Shown here: one piece after another, positions 35,641 through 47,559 of the stretch
Layout of the letters: each line of letters starts with the position of its first letter
Position numbering within the stretch: the first letter of the stretch is position 1
Assembly (NCBI RefSeq): GCF_030867095.1
Contig: NC_081832.1
Location: 58,389,444 to 58,453,443 of the forward strand
Reading direction: 5' to 3'
Length of the DNA: 64,000 bases
Source of the DNA: Alligator mississippiensis
Taxonomy: Eukaryota > Chordata > Crocodylia > Alligatoridae
The notes under the pieces: model-generated
The model's database searches: none
What the model was told of the DNA's origin: nothing
Seen by the model: only the letters and a program-made list of their open reading frames with translations
Position numbers and translations under genes: made by a program

Positions 35641-36765
35641 GGTTTGAATGTAAATGATTTTAGAGGCAGTGTTATCTTGATTTCAACCTTGCCCCATTCC
35701 CTTCACGTCGTTTTTATGGTTCAGCAGCTCAAGAGTTTTGTCTCTTGAATTGATTCTTACCCTAAGAACCTCAACCCTGCTTGAGTTAAGGAGCAGGAGG
35801 AAGGGAATGATAAAATGAATCTTTCTATGTCTGTATGCTCCTGTGCAGGGGTGAGGCTCAATATTGTCATATTCTTTTGATTGTACAAGATGAGCGTGGT
35901 GCTAGCTAGCAGAGAGGCATGAGAAGAGGCCTGGTGTAAAGCTATCACATCTCTGCACTCAGCAGAGTTGGATAGACATAGCTGGGATTGCATCTACTTT
36001 AAGTGTAAAGCCATAGGTGGTGTCTCTTAAACATGGGAAGACTTAAGTGCACTTTGCATCTATAAGGCACCCCTGACAGGACAGCACTCCCAAAGAACAG
36101 ATGGGTCATAAAGAAAATAAGTAGCTTTTATAGTTTTTAACATATTTTCTGGTATAATAGCTTATTCTGGTATTGATACTAAATGATTATAAGAACATAA
36201 ATATCTACTGGCAATGTTTATGTATTTCAGGAAGATATGTTATGCCTTTATGCCCAGCTTATTTTCTCACACACTTTCTTTCTCTTTTTTTAACTTATCT
36301 CAAACATCTCTTATTCAAATCTTCACAACTCTGTCTTTAGCATCTGTTACAGCACATCAGGTTGCCATGACAACACTACAAAAATATTCAAAATCACAAG
36401 ATTTTTATGAAACATCCTAGACTGGTTCCTGAAGTTAAAGATAAGACAAGTAACCTAACCATATCTGCTTTGGTATTATCACTCATGCTTATGCTTGCTC
36501 CTAAAACTCCTGGGTCCAGTCCCTATTGGCATCCATGGTTTTTATTGATGTAAGCAATATGTTTTTTACACTGCACTGCTTAAGTCTGGCAGTGTTTATT
36601 CTTGTATTCGTCTCTTTTCAGCTCCTTAGCTAAATAGCAAATCTGGTTTAAATGGTGTAAGCCAGATATTCCCTGTTGCCTTTCCCATCCTGAGAATGAT
36701 AGAAGCTCCAGTGTTAGAGATGGGGGCAAAACCAGGAGGTCACTTACGCTAAGGCTAGGTACAGA
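35641..36765. other. Unique DNA
   Basis: No recognised gene. The frame at 36214-36420 (68 codons) is low-complexity hydrophobic and probably chance. Confidence 0.5.
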
Positions 36766-37032
36766 CAATTAAAAAGCCCAAGGTGGAATTGATCAAACTT
36801 ATATGGGTTTCTGTATGCGCCATAGGTTATTTTAGGAGTGAGCAGAACACATGTTCACCCTTTGATGGGCAGACACACAGACGTCCTACACTGACTGAGG
36901 CCAGCAGGATGGGGGCACTCCTGCATGCCTCCCAGTGAGCTCCCCAGGCTGCTGTAGGCTGCCAGGCACAGCTGAGTCACCTCTGATTGGCTGCCAGGCA
37001 CAGGGGAGCACACATTTTCTCCCCTGACCCTG
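36766..37032. repeat. Probable DNA-transposon end fragment
   Basis: Begins 'ggctaggtacagacaattaa', a style of terminus seen in short DNA elements of reptiles, then becomes GC-rich with 'ggctgccaggcaca' occurring twice (36957-36970 and 36990-37003). The right end abuts a CR1 tail. Confidence 0.35.
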
Positions 37033-37208
37033 TCATGGATTCATAGAAGTTTAGGGCTGGAAGAGAGCTCATGAGATCACTGGGACTAGTCCCCCTGCTC
37101 TGGGCAGGAAAGACGGCTGGGGTCAAATAACCCCAGCAAGGTATGCATTCAGTCTCCTTTTGAAGATCTCCAGGATAGGTGTCCACACCATCCCTGCTGG
37201 GAGTGTGT
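37033..37208 (-). mobile_element. CR1 3' tail fragment, minus strand
   Basis: 3' terminus 'ttcatagaagtttagggctg' followed by the conserved tail ('ggggtcaaataaccccagca', 'tttgaagatctccaggatag'). It stops after 175 bp at the fold-back repeat. More diverged than the next tail at 37411. Confidence 0.85.
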
Positions 37209-37410
37209 TCTGTCATCATTATCTGCAGGCATCTGTCAACTGTAGACAGCTCGTCCATTCTCTGCAGCCCAGTTGTGCTCCCTGGGGAAGTGCCTACTTG
37301 GGTGGGGAGGGGCATGGGGATCCCTGGGGGCATGGGTCCCCACACAGCCATGCAAGGCCCATGCCCCCTGTGAGTACACACAGCCCCAGGGAGCATGACT
37401 GGGCTGCAAG
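37209..37410. repeat. Fold-back repeat between two CR1 tails
   Basis: 25-bp arms at 37263-37287 (starts tgcagcccagt) and 37384-37408 (ends actgggctgca) pair at 23 of 25 positions around a 96-nt loop that itself contains 'ggcatgggg' and 'ccccatgcc'-like inversions. No coding content. Confidence 0.6.
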
Positions 37411-38043
37411 TCATAGATTCAGATTCATAGATGCTAGGGTCAAAAGGGACCTCAATAGATCATTGAGTCTGACCCCCTGCATAGGCAGGGAAGAGTGCTG
37501 GGTCTAGATGACCCCAGCTAGATGCTTACCTAACCTCCTCTTGAAGACCCCCAGAGTAAGGGAGAGCACCACCTCCCTTGGGAGCCCATTCCAGACCTTG
37601 GCCACTCTGTGAAGAAGTTCTTCCTAATGTCCAGTCTAAATCTGCTCTCTGCTAGCTAGTGGCCATTATTTCTTGTAACCCCCAGGGGCTCCTTGATGAA
37701 TAAAACCTCACCAATTCCCTTCTGTGCCCCTGTGATGAACTTACAGGCAGCCACAAGGTCGCCTCTCAACCTTCTCTTGCGGAGGCTGAAGAGGTCCAGG
37801 TGCCCCAGTCTCTCCTCATAGGGCTTAGCCTGCAAGCCCTTAACCATATGAGTGGCCCTTCTCTGGACCCTCTCCAGGTTATCCACATAACATCGGGAAC
37901 CTGCAATCCATGGGGCAGCCAGCAATACAGCACAGGTAAGCAATAAGCAGGTAAGCAATAAGGGGCCCTTTGGGAATCGGAGCTGGGGGGCAAAAAAGGC
38001 ACCAGTCACAGGGCTCAAGTGCCTATATACTAATGCTAGGAGC

Positions 38044-38739
38044 ATGGGGAACAAGCAGGATGAACTAGCACTCCTGGTTGCAGAAAACACCTACGACTTC
38101 GTAGGGTTAACTGAAACCTGGTGGGATTTGTCCCACGACTGGGCGGTACATATTGAGGGTTATAGGCTGTACAGAAAGGACAGGGTGGGGAAGAAAGGGG
38201 GAGGGGTTGCGCTCTATGTCAATGAGCAATATACTTTGACTCTCATCAAGACGGAATCGAAGGAGGAGAAAGTAGAAGGATTGTGGGTTAAGTTACATGG
38301 GGGGCAAGGAGAAAGGGATTTGGTGGTAGGGGTCTGCTACAGACCCCCACACCAAGGGGAAGAACTAGTTTCAGGGCTCCTGAGGCAGCTCTCAGAGACC
38401 ATAAAAACTAAGGAGGCGGTAGTCATGGGGGACCTAAACTACCCAGAAATCTGCTGGGAGACACAGACAGCAAAGTCCCACCGTTCACGCAGGTTCCTAT
38501 CCTGTGTACAGGACCTCCACCTGATGCAGGAGGTACACAGTCCCACTAGGGGGAATGCCTTACTGGACCTGGTATTGGCAACAGGGGATGATATGGTAGG
38601 GGACCTACAGATTGGTAGTCACCTGGGGGACAGTGATCACCAAATAGAATTCATCATAAGACATCGAGTGGGTAACGTAACTAGTAGGGTCAAAGTGTTA
38701 GACTTAGGAAAGCTGATTTCAATGAGCTCAGGAGATTAG
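38044..38739 (+). pseudogene. CR1 ORF2 endonuclease domain, nearly intact
   Basis: This 231-codon frame is an APE-type endonuclease, the enzyme that nicks target DNA to prime reverse transcription. Visible motifs, by residue: 'GLTETWW' with Glu24, 'GVCYRPP' at 96-102, 'MGDLNYP' at 128-134 with Asp130 and Asn132, and 'SDHQ' at 197-200 with the catalytic Asp-His pair. All the residues expected in CR1 endonucleases appear present. The frame opens upstream of this Met in an element of this kind, so the Met is a convenience rather than a proven start. It ends by a frameshift near 38730 before the linker and RT. Confidence 0.85.
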
Positions 38740-38774
38740 TCAAGGATGCACTGCAGAATAGGAGTTTTGAAAAA

Positions 38775-39278
38775 TTGGGAGCCCAGGAAGGGTGGCTGTA
38801 CCTTAAGGAAATGATCCTTCGGGCACAGAGGGAGATGATCCCGATGCAAGGAAAAAGAGGGAAAGGAGCCAGGAGGCTTCCTTGGCTGACCAAAGAAATC
38901 CAGGGCAGCCTGTGGACTAAAAGGGGAGCATATAAAAAGTGGAAACAGGGAGAGATTACCAAAGAGGAGTATATCTCCTCTCCTTGTGCTTGTAGGGAGG
39001 CAGTTAGATGGGCCAAAGCTACCATGGAGCTGAGGATGGCATCCCAAGTTAAGGATAACAAAAAATTGTTTTTTAGATATATAGGGAGCAAAAGGAAGGC
39101 CCAGGGTGGAATAGGACCTCTACTAAATGGGCAGAAGCAATTGGTGACGGACAGGAGGGACAAGGCTGAACTCCTCGAGTTCTTTGCCTCAGTGTTCCTA
39201 AGTGAGGGGCAGGACAAGGCTCTCACTGGGATTGTAGAGTCAGCAGCAGGATGCCAGACTACCAAGGGTAGGCCCTGA
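38775..39278 (+). pseudogene. CR1 ORF2 linker region, shifted frame
   Basis: 167 codons continue ORF2 in another frame (position modulo 3 differs from both neighbours): 'LPWLTKEIQGSLWTKRGAYK' and 'DNKKLFFRYIGSKRKA', typical of the CR1 segment between endonuclease and RT. It ends at 39278, two bases before the next frame resumes, so two single-event frameshifts separate the three pieces. Confidence 0.85.
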
Positions 39279-39279
39279 G

Positions 39280-40358
39280 ATGGTGCAGGGTCACTTGGAG
39301 GAACTGGATGCCTTTAAGTTGGCAGGCCCGAATGAGCTCCATCCAAGGGTACTGAAGGCACTGGCTGACGTCATTGCGCAATCACTGGCGATAATATTTG
39401 AGCAGTCATGGCACACGGGCCAGGTCCCGGAGGACTGGAAAAGGGCCAATGTGGTCCCCATTTTCAAGAAGGGGAGGAAGGAGGACCCGGGCAACTATAG
39501 GCCAGTCAGTCTCACCTCCATCCTTGGCAAAGTCTTTGAAAAAATTATCAAGGCTCACATTTGCGAGAGCCTGGCAGGGCAAATTATGCTGAGGGGAAAC
39601 CAGCATGGGTTCAAAGCAGGTAGATCATGCCTGACTAATCTAGTCTCTTTTTATGACCAGGTTACAAAACGCCTGGACGCAGGAGTAGGGTTTGATGTCA
39701 TATACTTAGACTTCAGGAAGGCCTTCGATACGATATCGCACACCATACTGGTAAACAAGTTAAGAGGCTGTGACTTGGATGACTGCATGGTCCGGTGGGT
39801 GGCGAATTGGCTAGAGGGTCGCACCCAGAGAGTTGTAGTGGATGGGTCGGTATTGACCTGGAAGGGTGTGGGCAGTGGGGTCCCGCAGGGCTCGGTCCTT
39901 GGACCGATACTCTTCAATAACTTCATCAGCGACTTGGATGAGAGAGTGAAGTGTACTCTGTCCAAGTTTGTAGATGACACAAAACTGTGGGGAGAAGTGG
40001 ACACGCCGGAGGGCAGGGAACAACTACAAGCAGACCTGGACAGGTTAGACAAATGGGCAGAAAACAACAGAATGCAATTCAACAAGGAGAAATGCAAAGT
40101 GCTGCACTTAGGGAGGAAAAATGTCCAGCATACCTACTGCCTAGGAAATGACCTGCTTGGTGGAACAGAAGCGGAAAGGGATCTTGGAGTCCTAATGGAC
40201 TCCAAGATGAATGTGAGTCGTCAGTGTGACGAAACCATCAGAAAAGCTAATGGCACTTTATCGTGCATCAGCAGATGCATGACAAACAGATCCAAGGAGG
40301 TGATACTTCCCCTCTATTGGGCGCTGGTCAGACTGCAGTTGGAGTACTGCGTGCAATC
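39280..40358 (+). pseudogene. CR1 ORF2 reverse transcriptase, intact motifs, fused to inverted sequence
   Basis: Residue positions in the frame: 'VVPIFKKGRKEDPGNYRPVS' about 58-77, motif A 'IYLDFRKAFD' 141-150 with both aspartates, motif B 'GVPQGSVLGPILFN' 200-213, motif C 'FVDDTKLWG' 230-238 with both catalytic aspartates. CR1 homology stops near residue 359 ('LEYCVQ'). The open frame then runs about 12 more codons into the oppositely oriented CR1 fragment, ending at 40395. The C-terminal domain is missing here because it lies in the separate 3' tail at 37411-37888. No single-frame ORF2 can be produced. Confidence 0.9.
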
Positions 40359-40982
40359 TCTCCCTGTTTCCACTTTTTATATGCTCCCCTTTTAGACCGT
40401 AGGCTGCTCTGTATTTCTCTGGTCAGCCAGGGAAGCTTTCTGGCCCCTTTCCCTCTTTTTCCTCTTATTGGGATCGTCTCTCTCTGTGCCTGAAGGATCA
40501 TTTCCTTAAGGCACAGCCGCCCTTCCTGGGCTCCCATCTCTTCAAAACTCCTACTCTGCTGTGTGTCCTTGACTAATCACCTGAGTTCATTGAAATCAGC
40601 TTTCCTAAAGTCTAGCACTTTCACCCTACTAGTTACCTTACCCACTCGACGTCTTATGATGAATTCTATTTGGTGATCACTGTCCCCCAGGTGACCACCT
40701 ATCTGTAGGTCCCCTACCATATCATCCCCTGTTGCCAATATCAGGTCCAGTAAGGCATTCCCCCTAGTGGGACCATGTACCTCCTGCATCAGGTGGAGGT
40801 CCTGTACACAGGATAGAAACCTGCGTGAATGGTGGGACTTTGCTGTCTGTGTCTCCCAGCAGATGTCTGGGTAGTTTAGGTCCCCCATGACTACTGCCTC
40901 CTTAGTTTTTATGGTCTCTGAGAGCTGCCTCAGGAGTCCCAAATCTAGTCCTGGCCAAGCTTCCCTTCTCCCTCCCCCCATC
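40358..40982 (-). mobile_element. CR1 endonuclease fragment, minus strand
   Basis: Minus-strand copy of the same subfamily covering the middle and end of the endonuclease and the start of the linker: 'VVMGDLNYPDICWE' and 'GDSDHQIEFIIRRR' are visible in 40577-40984, and 'LPWLTREIQSSLRSKRGAYK' in 40328-40537. It is about 95% identical by eye to 38370-38960. It meets the plus-oriented RT at 40355-40357 through the shared bases aat. Either it is an older CR1 that served as the insertion site, or a further template-switched piece of the same event. Confidence 0.85.
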
Positions 40983-41229
40983 ATTTTCAGCCACTGTGCT
41001 GACTGCTCTGTGAGAGCCCAGGGATGCGGGTGGCTAGGCTCTCAGCAGGGTGGGTGGTAGTGCACTTCCATGTGAAGGGGAACTATAGGGGTGGGGCGGG
41101 GGGCAGCCAAGGCATCTGGGATGCCAGTGGACAGCAACCTAACATGAATGGGTTGGGGATCTGGTATGAAAGTTCAATTACTCTGTCTAACCCAAATTGA
41201 TTGAATTTGAGGGCACATCAACCCAGGTC
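40983..41229. other. GC-rich spacer
   Basis: Short GC-rich stretch ('ggggtggggcggggggcag') of unknown origin between the CR1 fragment and a dispersed repeat. Confidence 0.4.
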
Positions 41230-41353
41230 TATCTTAGACCAGGTTTTGCCATTTTTAAACCAGTCTGTGTGTGCCAAACTTCTGTACTGTTACCGTTTTC
41301 GACTGGTTTCTAAGCACTTATCCCAGTAAAAGTGTAATGCCTGTACCTGACCT
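41230..41353 (-). repeat. Dispersed repeat without insertion (empty-site partner of 27804-28240)
   Basis: The reverse complement aligns through the point where the 27.9-kb copy carries a 256-bp MITE: 'agaagtttggcacacacaga' here versus 'agaagtttggcgcaca' plus MITE plus 'cagactgg' there. Confidence 0.7.
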
Positions 41354-42273
41354 AAATGAATTGCCTCAGTCTCCTCATAAAACAGTGATGCAGCTTCAGG
41401 CAGACATAATACAATTTGGAATAACCTGCCACATAAATGTTTTCTTCCTTTGCTGCCAGGTGGGAAATTTCCTGCCTCCCCTAAATTACACATCTGAAGC
41501 CCTAGGTGGACAAGATTTAGTGTTGTGCCAATGGCAGCTTTCATGTACCTAAAAATGTTAGACTGTAAAGTCTATTATTTAAGGATTCTGAAGATCTAGA
41601 AATGGGGTCATTACACCACTGGAAACAGAAGGTACTACTTTTTTCTGGTTTCTTTTAGGTCTGGTAAGGACTTGAGATATCAGAGCTAGAAGGTCGTTGT
41701 GGTTTTAAGCTAAAATCTAGTTTGGGGTGCCTCTGATGATGCTGATGCTGATGGTACACAGTGCCTGGGTGGTGCTTCACAAACACATTATCTCACCATG
41801 CTCATTATATTAATTAGGAAATTTGGAACAGAGAGACAAAATGAACCCCTCAAACTGAACAGCAGATGCAGATGGAGGAGGGAAAAGGATACCGGTCTCT
41901 TTAGATTCAGAACAGCGTTCAGTAGAGCAGGCAATGTAGTCTCTCTCTATTTCTCCATAATGTATGGGTAATATTTTCAAAAGTGTTTAAATGACAGAAA
42001 GTGACTTTGTCATTTAGAATCTCAAATTTCATGGAAAGCCAGTAGGACTCAAAAGCCTAAGTCTTTTTGTGTTAAATGGGACTCAGTGCATGTCTGCATA
42101 TATACACAGGTAGTCAAGTTAGCTTTACACACAGATAGTCGAGGTACCTTGGGCATCAGAAGCAATCTGTTTGGGGAAGCACAGGGTTTCATGGGTAGAA
42201 GCAAATGGCCGGTTTGTGGCAGTCCCCATTCAGATGTCACTTGCAGGTGTCCCAAAATCTTTTGCCACAAAAA
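41354..42273. other. Unique DNA
   Basis: No recognised gene or repeat. Frames up to 93 codons are unremarkable. Confidence 0.5.
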
Positions 42274-43050
42274 TGTGATATCAGTTTGTCCTGGCACATT
42301 GCAAAGGGTGCCTGGACAACTGTCTCTGGCAACATGGCAGGATAAGGGAACTGTAGCAGGTTGCCACTGCAGGGCCTTTCAACCCAACTTTGTCTCTCCC
42401 CCGAGCATGTCTCAGCAAGCCTTAGTACTATGCAGCTTCTCAGCCTGCCCCAGTTATATACAGTTCTTCACTAAGCAAAGTAAGCAAACAAAGAAACCTG
42501 ATCATCCTGGACCCTGAGATGGGTCTGCTGTGGCTTCTGACTTCCTTTCCCAGGTTTGTCCTCGTCCTAGCACAGAGGTTCCCTACCTCTGGTGCTTGCC
42601 CTTCATTCTCCCCCTGTGGTTCTGCCAGTGGGATTTTTGATTCCCAGCCATGCCCTCATTAGCACCCCCTAAGCTGCAGTCCTTTAGTTTAACTAGCTGT
42701 CTTTCCTTAAGGGGACAGGCCACACTTACAGGAACCCAGGCATCCCACAGACCACTGTTTTTGACCCAATCCTGGCCTGTTTTCACTCAAAGCATATCTG
42801 CAAGGGAAGAGCAGGCAACCCCAGGGGGCATGTTTCCCACTCTGAGCAAGAAAACTATCTTATGCCTTAATCTGTACTTACAGATGCATGACCCAGGCTG
42901 GCCATTGTCCCACAGGCTTGGGCCCCTGCAGTTCTGGGAGCAACGGGGCCCAATTTTGCAGGACAGTGGGCCCTGGGTGATGTCTGTGCCCGCCAATCAA
43001 TCAGGATCAGCTGTGCTGGGAACCGTCTCAGGACACCTGATCCTGTGACA
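42274..43050 (-). mobile_element. Low-confidence LTR candidate, minus strand
   Basis: On the minus strand the block begins TGTCACAGGATCAGG, has a TATA-like 'tatataactgggg' (near plus 42455), and on the left begins TGTGATATCAG. Flanks share only 'acaaaa' with imperfect register (42267-42272 and 43048-43053), so a target duplication is not proven. The sequence is more GC-rich than its surroundings. A second possible left end is TGTAGCAGG at 42352. Confidence 0.3.
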
Positions 43051-46000
43051 AAACGACGTCTGTTTCTAGCCTGTGATTCTTGTGTATATCTAACCTGATT
43101 CATGTGTAAATTAGTGTGTACAGTGCTCTATGCCTCTGTGCCTAAATTGCTTCCAAAGCCAGAACAAGTTCATTTGAAACTAAATCAGATCTCTCCACAC
43201 TATTCTGCTACCCCCCTCCCCTACTCACTAAGACCCCTTTTGAAAGTGCCATCCTATGACTTCATCTTAGCCTCATGAACAGCTAAGGGGGTTGACTTCA
43301 CCAACAGAGAAATGCATGAAGAATTGTTCATTAAATTAGTATTTCCAGAACATTCCTATCTTGTATTTGCTGATATGCTGAAGGTCACTAATATATATAT
43401 TAGTGGCACATATTTTGTCTAGCAAAGATACAACTCGCAAGTAACCTAATCCCTTATGAGTGATGTGTGAATCCTAAACTCAGGCCAACAAAAGCATTTT
43501 GAAGTAAGAATAAGCTCATATAATGTAAGAAAAGAAGTCACAAGGTAATATAACTCCCTCAAAACACACCAGCCTTTAGCATACTACAGCAGACTCTTTT
43601 AGGGTCTTGTCTATCCTATCCCTCCTTGAAGACTGAAGACTAAAGATTCACTGCTAGACCTCAGTTCTTTTTGATTACCTAGCTGCACCTGGACGGTAGG
43701 AAGAATGCCTCCCAGCATGCTATTTTGGTAATTAATTGTCCTTTTAAATCTGTGAAAGGCAAGCAGCGGCCTCAAGATGGCCACTGGCTTGTGTTAAGCT
43801 CAATTCCTATCCTTCACCTTAGAGATAGGCAGGTTTTGTTTGTTTGTTTTTAGCATGTTTGCTTTGGATTTGCTCCTGAGGGGATGACTCATAATCATGC
43901 AGAAATCTTAGAATTGCTACTTTCATTTTTCTAAGGCTCATTAGTCTTGTTTTTGAATACTGTTAAAATCTTGTGGGGTTTTTTCCTTAAAGACATTCTT
44001 TGAGCTTTCTACTTCCCCATATTGGAAACATAGTGAGAAGATTATTATCTATGGAGGAAGATAAAGCTGCATTGATTAAGAAGTGGTTATTAGTAAAAGT
44101 CCTGTAACATAATTACAGGCTTACCTGCACCTTTACTGAATTTTAAGAACTACTAGCCATTATGTTAATATTTATACACATGATGGTTGGATAATATAAA
44201 AGCCAACTCACCTATGCTTTAGTTGCTCTTTTAATGTATAGAGAGTCATCAAACTAATTAAGGAAGTTCCTATGAGAGCTGTACTTTGGTCAACCAGGGA
44301 CAGATCAAAAGTACAAAAGGCACTGGAGCAATAAAACCTCTAAGTGTGTTTGCATTTACTGAAATGCAGGTTTATAAGTTCTATTTGATTTATCAGTCTA
44401 AATTATTTTCTTCTGTACTATGTGCTGAAATTGTTTATAGGGGATATTATGATCTGCTTTGTATAGCATATTTGATATGACTCTTTAATTGCAAACTGTA
44501 AATTCATTGCAAATAATAGGATGTACACTTAGCAACCAGTAATAAAAAAGGGAATCCACTACAAAATTACACATCAGTGTAAGACACAAGTAATATGATG
44601 ATCTCTGTCTCAAGGAAGCAGGCTTCATAACATGTTTTCCCATGGAAAAAGTCCCTGGTTGTGTCAAAAAAGACTAATCAAAGCTATAAACCAAGTCAAC
44701 TGTGTACTTTTCTTATTCCTCCTAATTAACAAACAAACCACACGTCAAAGGATCTCCTCTTTCCCACCCTCTATCCCCTCTGCAGATTCTAGAAATATTC
44801 CTGGTGAAACTCTTAAAAGCATTCATTTCTCAAATTCTAAGGAGAGCAATCACAGAAGTGAATAATTTGTAGATTTTTTTCCTTCTAATTGAAGTTTGTG
44901 CTGAGAAGATGAATATATTCATTGTTCCTCAAGTGCTTAAGTTGGCATAAACTTTCTTTACAATGTACATTTGCAAATATTTTGTATTGTAATGCAAGTC
45001 CTCATCTGGCTTCTTGATGCCATTGTTATAAGAATTGTAAGATATTTTACATAGTAATATAGCAAGTTCATTTGATGTTACAACTGGTAGAAAGCCATTT
45101 GAGCATATTTAGAAAATAATTTATTAGTTAACTGGCAGTGTTTAGCTCATTTTGAAATTCAAGACAATAATCACCACTCCAAGGACTGGTAATGAGAAAA
45201 GACAATAACTTCTTTAGTTATTTAATTTTGAAGATACTCTCATGAATGATTCAAAGTTTAAAAAGACTATTTTGAGAGTTGAACATCTTTGGTACAAAAA
45301 ATAGCAGTGAAATAAGGTATAAAAACGCAATGCCAAGAGAATATATTTAAATATTTCTTGGCATAAGGTTATGGAATATTGAAATTCTACTGTAATTTAT
45401 AGCTTACCTCGTTAAGCATGAGATTTCTAGGAATACATAATTTAAGCAAAGAGACATTAACTAACCTGGAAATGAAGGAATATTCCATTTTAATTTTAAT
45501 TTAAGACAATTAATAGATATATGTGATCTTATCTCTAGGTCACCCCTTGACTGGCTTCTTTTTAGTTAACTGAGTTAAAACCTTTCTTTTGTCACTGGCA
45601 AAGATCACTTACCTCTTCCCACTTGCTAACTGCTCAGGTTGTCAATAATAGAGCAAACAGGATTAACCAAATGTTAAATTAATTTCCCTTGCTCATCTAT
45701 AAAAGATATTAATTATCTGATACATCAAGTCAGGACTTGCACTGATTTAAGAATTAATAATGTTTCAACTGGAGTGCAACCCTGCTAAAGGAGGATCAAC
45801 TCCTAAAGTATCTTGTGTATTGAAAAGTCTCCACAGAAAGAGAGAAAATATTTTATCTGATGTAACCATAGCATAGGTGTTTCATATGTTGTTTTATTGT
45901 GGTTTGGTTTGGGGTTTTTTTTTTTCTTTCTTTAATAATAAAATTATTGTAAATGATCATTCTACTTGTGTCTATTGCTGAGCGAGTCCTATATACTCTG

Positions 46001-46529
46001 GACTATATAGTTCCATATAGTGTGTGTGACTACTATAGCTGGTATGGCTCCCTGAATTTGCTTTGAGACAATTATTTAGATTTGCCCTAACCTTTTTCAA
46101 AATTATCTTTTAGTAATTCTTGGAATAAAATTGCTTGATGTTAAGCAAGAAAACAACCTTTTACTATCCCATGCTTACCTGTCATCCACTATGCCTTAAG
46201 TGTGCTATAAAATAGTTTTTATTCTAAGCTGATAGAAAGCATTTGTAAATAATTAACATGTAGTAGGTAATATAGCTAGAAATATAATTTTTTACAGTAC
46301 AAGGGATAACTTTTTCTTTAGCTGTCAGTCTAAATGCCCCTCTAATGCAAAACAGGTCAAACCAGGCAGCCTAAGCCATTTTAAGGAATTTCCCCTATCA
46401 TAAAATAGTTTCTTAGGTTTTAAATTTCTAAACAGTAAATTTGTCAAATCCATCTGTTACCTTCTTCTCTTCTTTTGTGTCTCAGATATTACAATCTGCC
46501 CTTTAAGAAATGTAGTTTAGGACACTGAG
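43051..46529. other. Long AT-rich stretch without recognised repeats
   Basis: 3.5 kb with no CR1, LTR or MITE by eye. Contains the perfect 20-bp palindrome at 43386-43405 and simple T and A runs (45910-45925). No coding sequence recognised. Confidence 0.5.
43386..43405. repeat. Perfect 20-bp AT-rich palindrome
   Basis: cactaatatatatattagtg equals its own reverse complement. AT-rich palindromes are potential cruciforms and are often polymorphic. Confidence 0.9.
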
Positions 46530-47370
46530 CCCCCTCTATGTGCGCAAATAAAGGTGCAATTAGATCTAAAGTGCAATCTAAAGAGGTATAATTATGGGAT
46601 CATGCATTAGATCCAATCACACCTCATTGTCTGTGTAGGGGGAGTCTGATTTTGGGCTCTCCCTGCACCACCAAGAAGCAGGTTCTTATCTCTGGAAGCC
46701 TCCTTTGCTGATGGGGCTCTCAGCCTCAGGGACCATGTGCAGCCAGGACAGAGTCCCAGGCCTTGGTCCCAGGTCCACCATATACAAACAGGGACCAAGA
46801 ATCCACACATCTAATAGGACTCTTGATCCTGGCTGCACATGTTTCCTGCAGCACATGGGTCTCCCAGCCAGGGGTACAGCCAGGACCAAGAGCCTCTTCA
46901 GGTGCAGGGATTCTTAGTCTCAGCTATGTGTACAGTGGACCTGGGACCAAAAGACCCATCAGGTGCAGGACTCTCAGCCCCAACAGTCATGGGGTGCTGC
47001 TATGATCTCCCAGCCCTGGGGATGTATGAAGTGCCCCCAAGCTGGAAGATCATAATGGCTCCCAACTGCTGCCTGAAGCATCCCTGCATCTCTGTGAATG
47101 GGAGACCACGCTGGCTATGCTCTCCCAGCCCCAGAGGTGTGTTGTGGCTGGGAGATCACAGCAGCTGCAGTCTCCCAACTGCAGGACTGCCTATACATGC
47201 AAACTGAAGCTAAATAGAAACTGGCAGTAAAGTTATTACACATTTTTTAGCAATAACTTCATAGCTCTTTGGACCTTTTTAAGGCACAATAGTTATTTGG
47301 CATGTGTAGCTAGTCTAAATTTATTGTGCAATTAACAAGGTAATTGCTCAATAGATATATGTGGAGAGGG
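46530..47370. repeat. Candidate DNA transposon with minisatellite-like core
   Basis: AT-rich edges ('gcaaataaaggtgcaattag' on the left, 'gtgcaattaacaaggtaatt' on the right) enclose a GC-rich core at 46640-47200. In the core, 'tctcccagcc' or a variant recurs about every 60-100 bp together with 'gggagatcac'/'gggaccat' words. The edges share 'gcaatta' in the same orientation rather than a clean inverted repeat. No transposase. The frames of 67-122 codons come from the repeat. Confidence 0.35.
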
Positions 47371-47559
47371 CCTTAGTCTCTGACATTATTCCATAATTTT
47401 CTAACATATATCAGTCCTTTTGAATCTGAAAAATTTCATGTTACTTCATCATTTTTTTTTTAAAGTTCATCCTGTGATTTCACTTGTTAGTCAAGCAATT
47501 GTCCAAGTAAATGCTTTCTTTTATGCTCCAATATCAAACAATTTCTAACCATACATTTT

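Larger units (their letters stand above)
37411..40357 (-). mobile_element. CR1 LINE with internal inversion consistent with twin priming
   Basis: On the minus strand the 3' tail runs from about 37888 to the terminus at 37411 ('attcagattcatagatgcta'). Its start, 'gtggataacctggagagg', lies about 40 nt downstream of where the next segment ends. The adjacent 2.47 kb (37889-40357) is the same element's upstream part in the opposite orientation, from before the endonuclease up to 'ggagtactgcgtgcaa'. Inverted upstream segment plus sense 3' tail, with a small gap at the junction, is the product expected of twin priming. A perfect 15-bp tandem duplication (37933-37947, 37948-37962) sits near the inversion edge. 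Relatively young: only two frameshifts were seen. Confidence 0.75.

Noticed and set aside
37411..40982. An active CR1 element
   Set aside because: Although endonuclease and RT motifs are intact, the frame is broken twice and the body is inverted relative to its 3' tail, so no functional ORF2 can be made.
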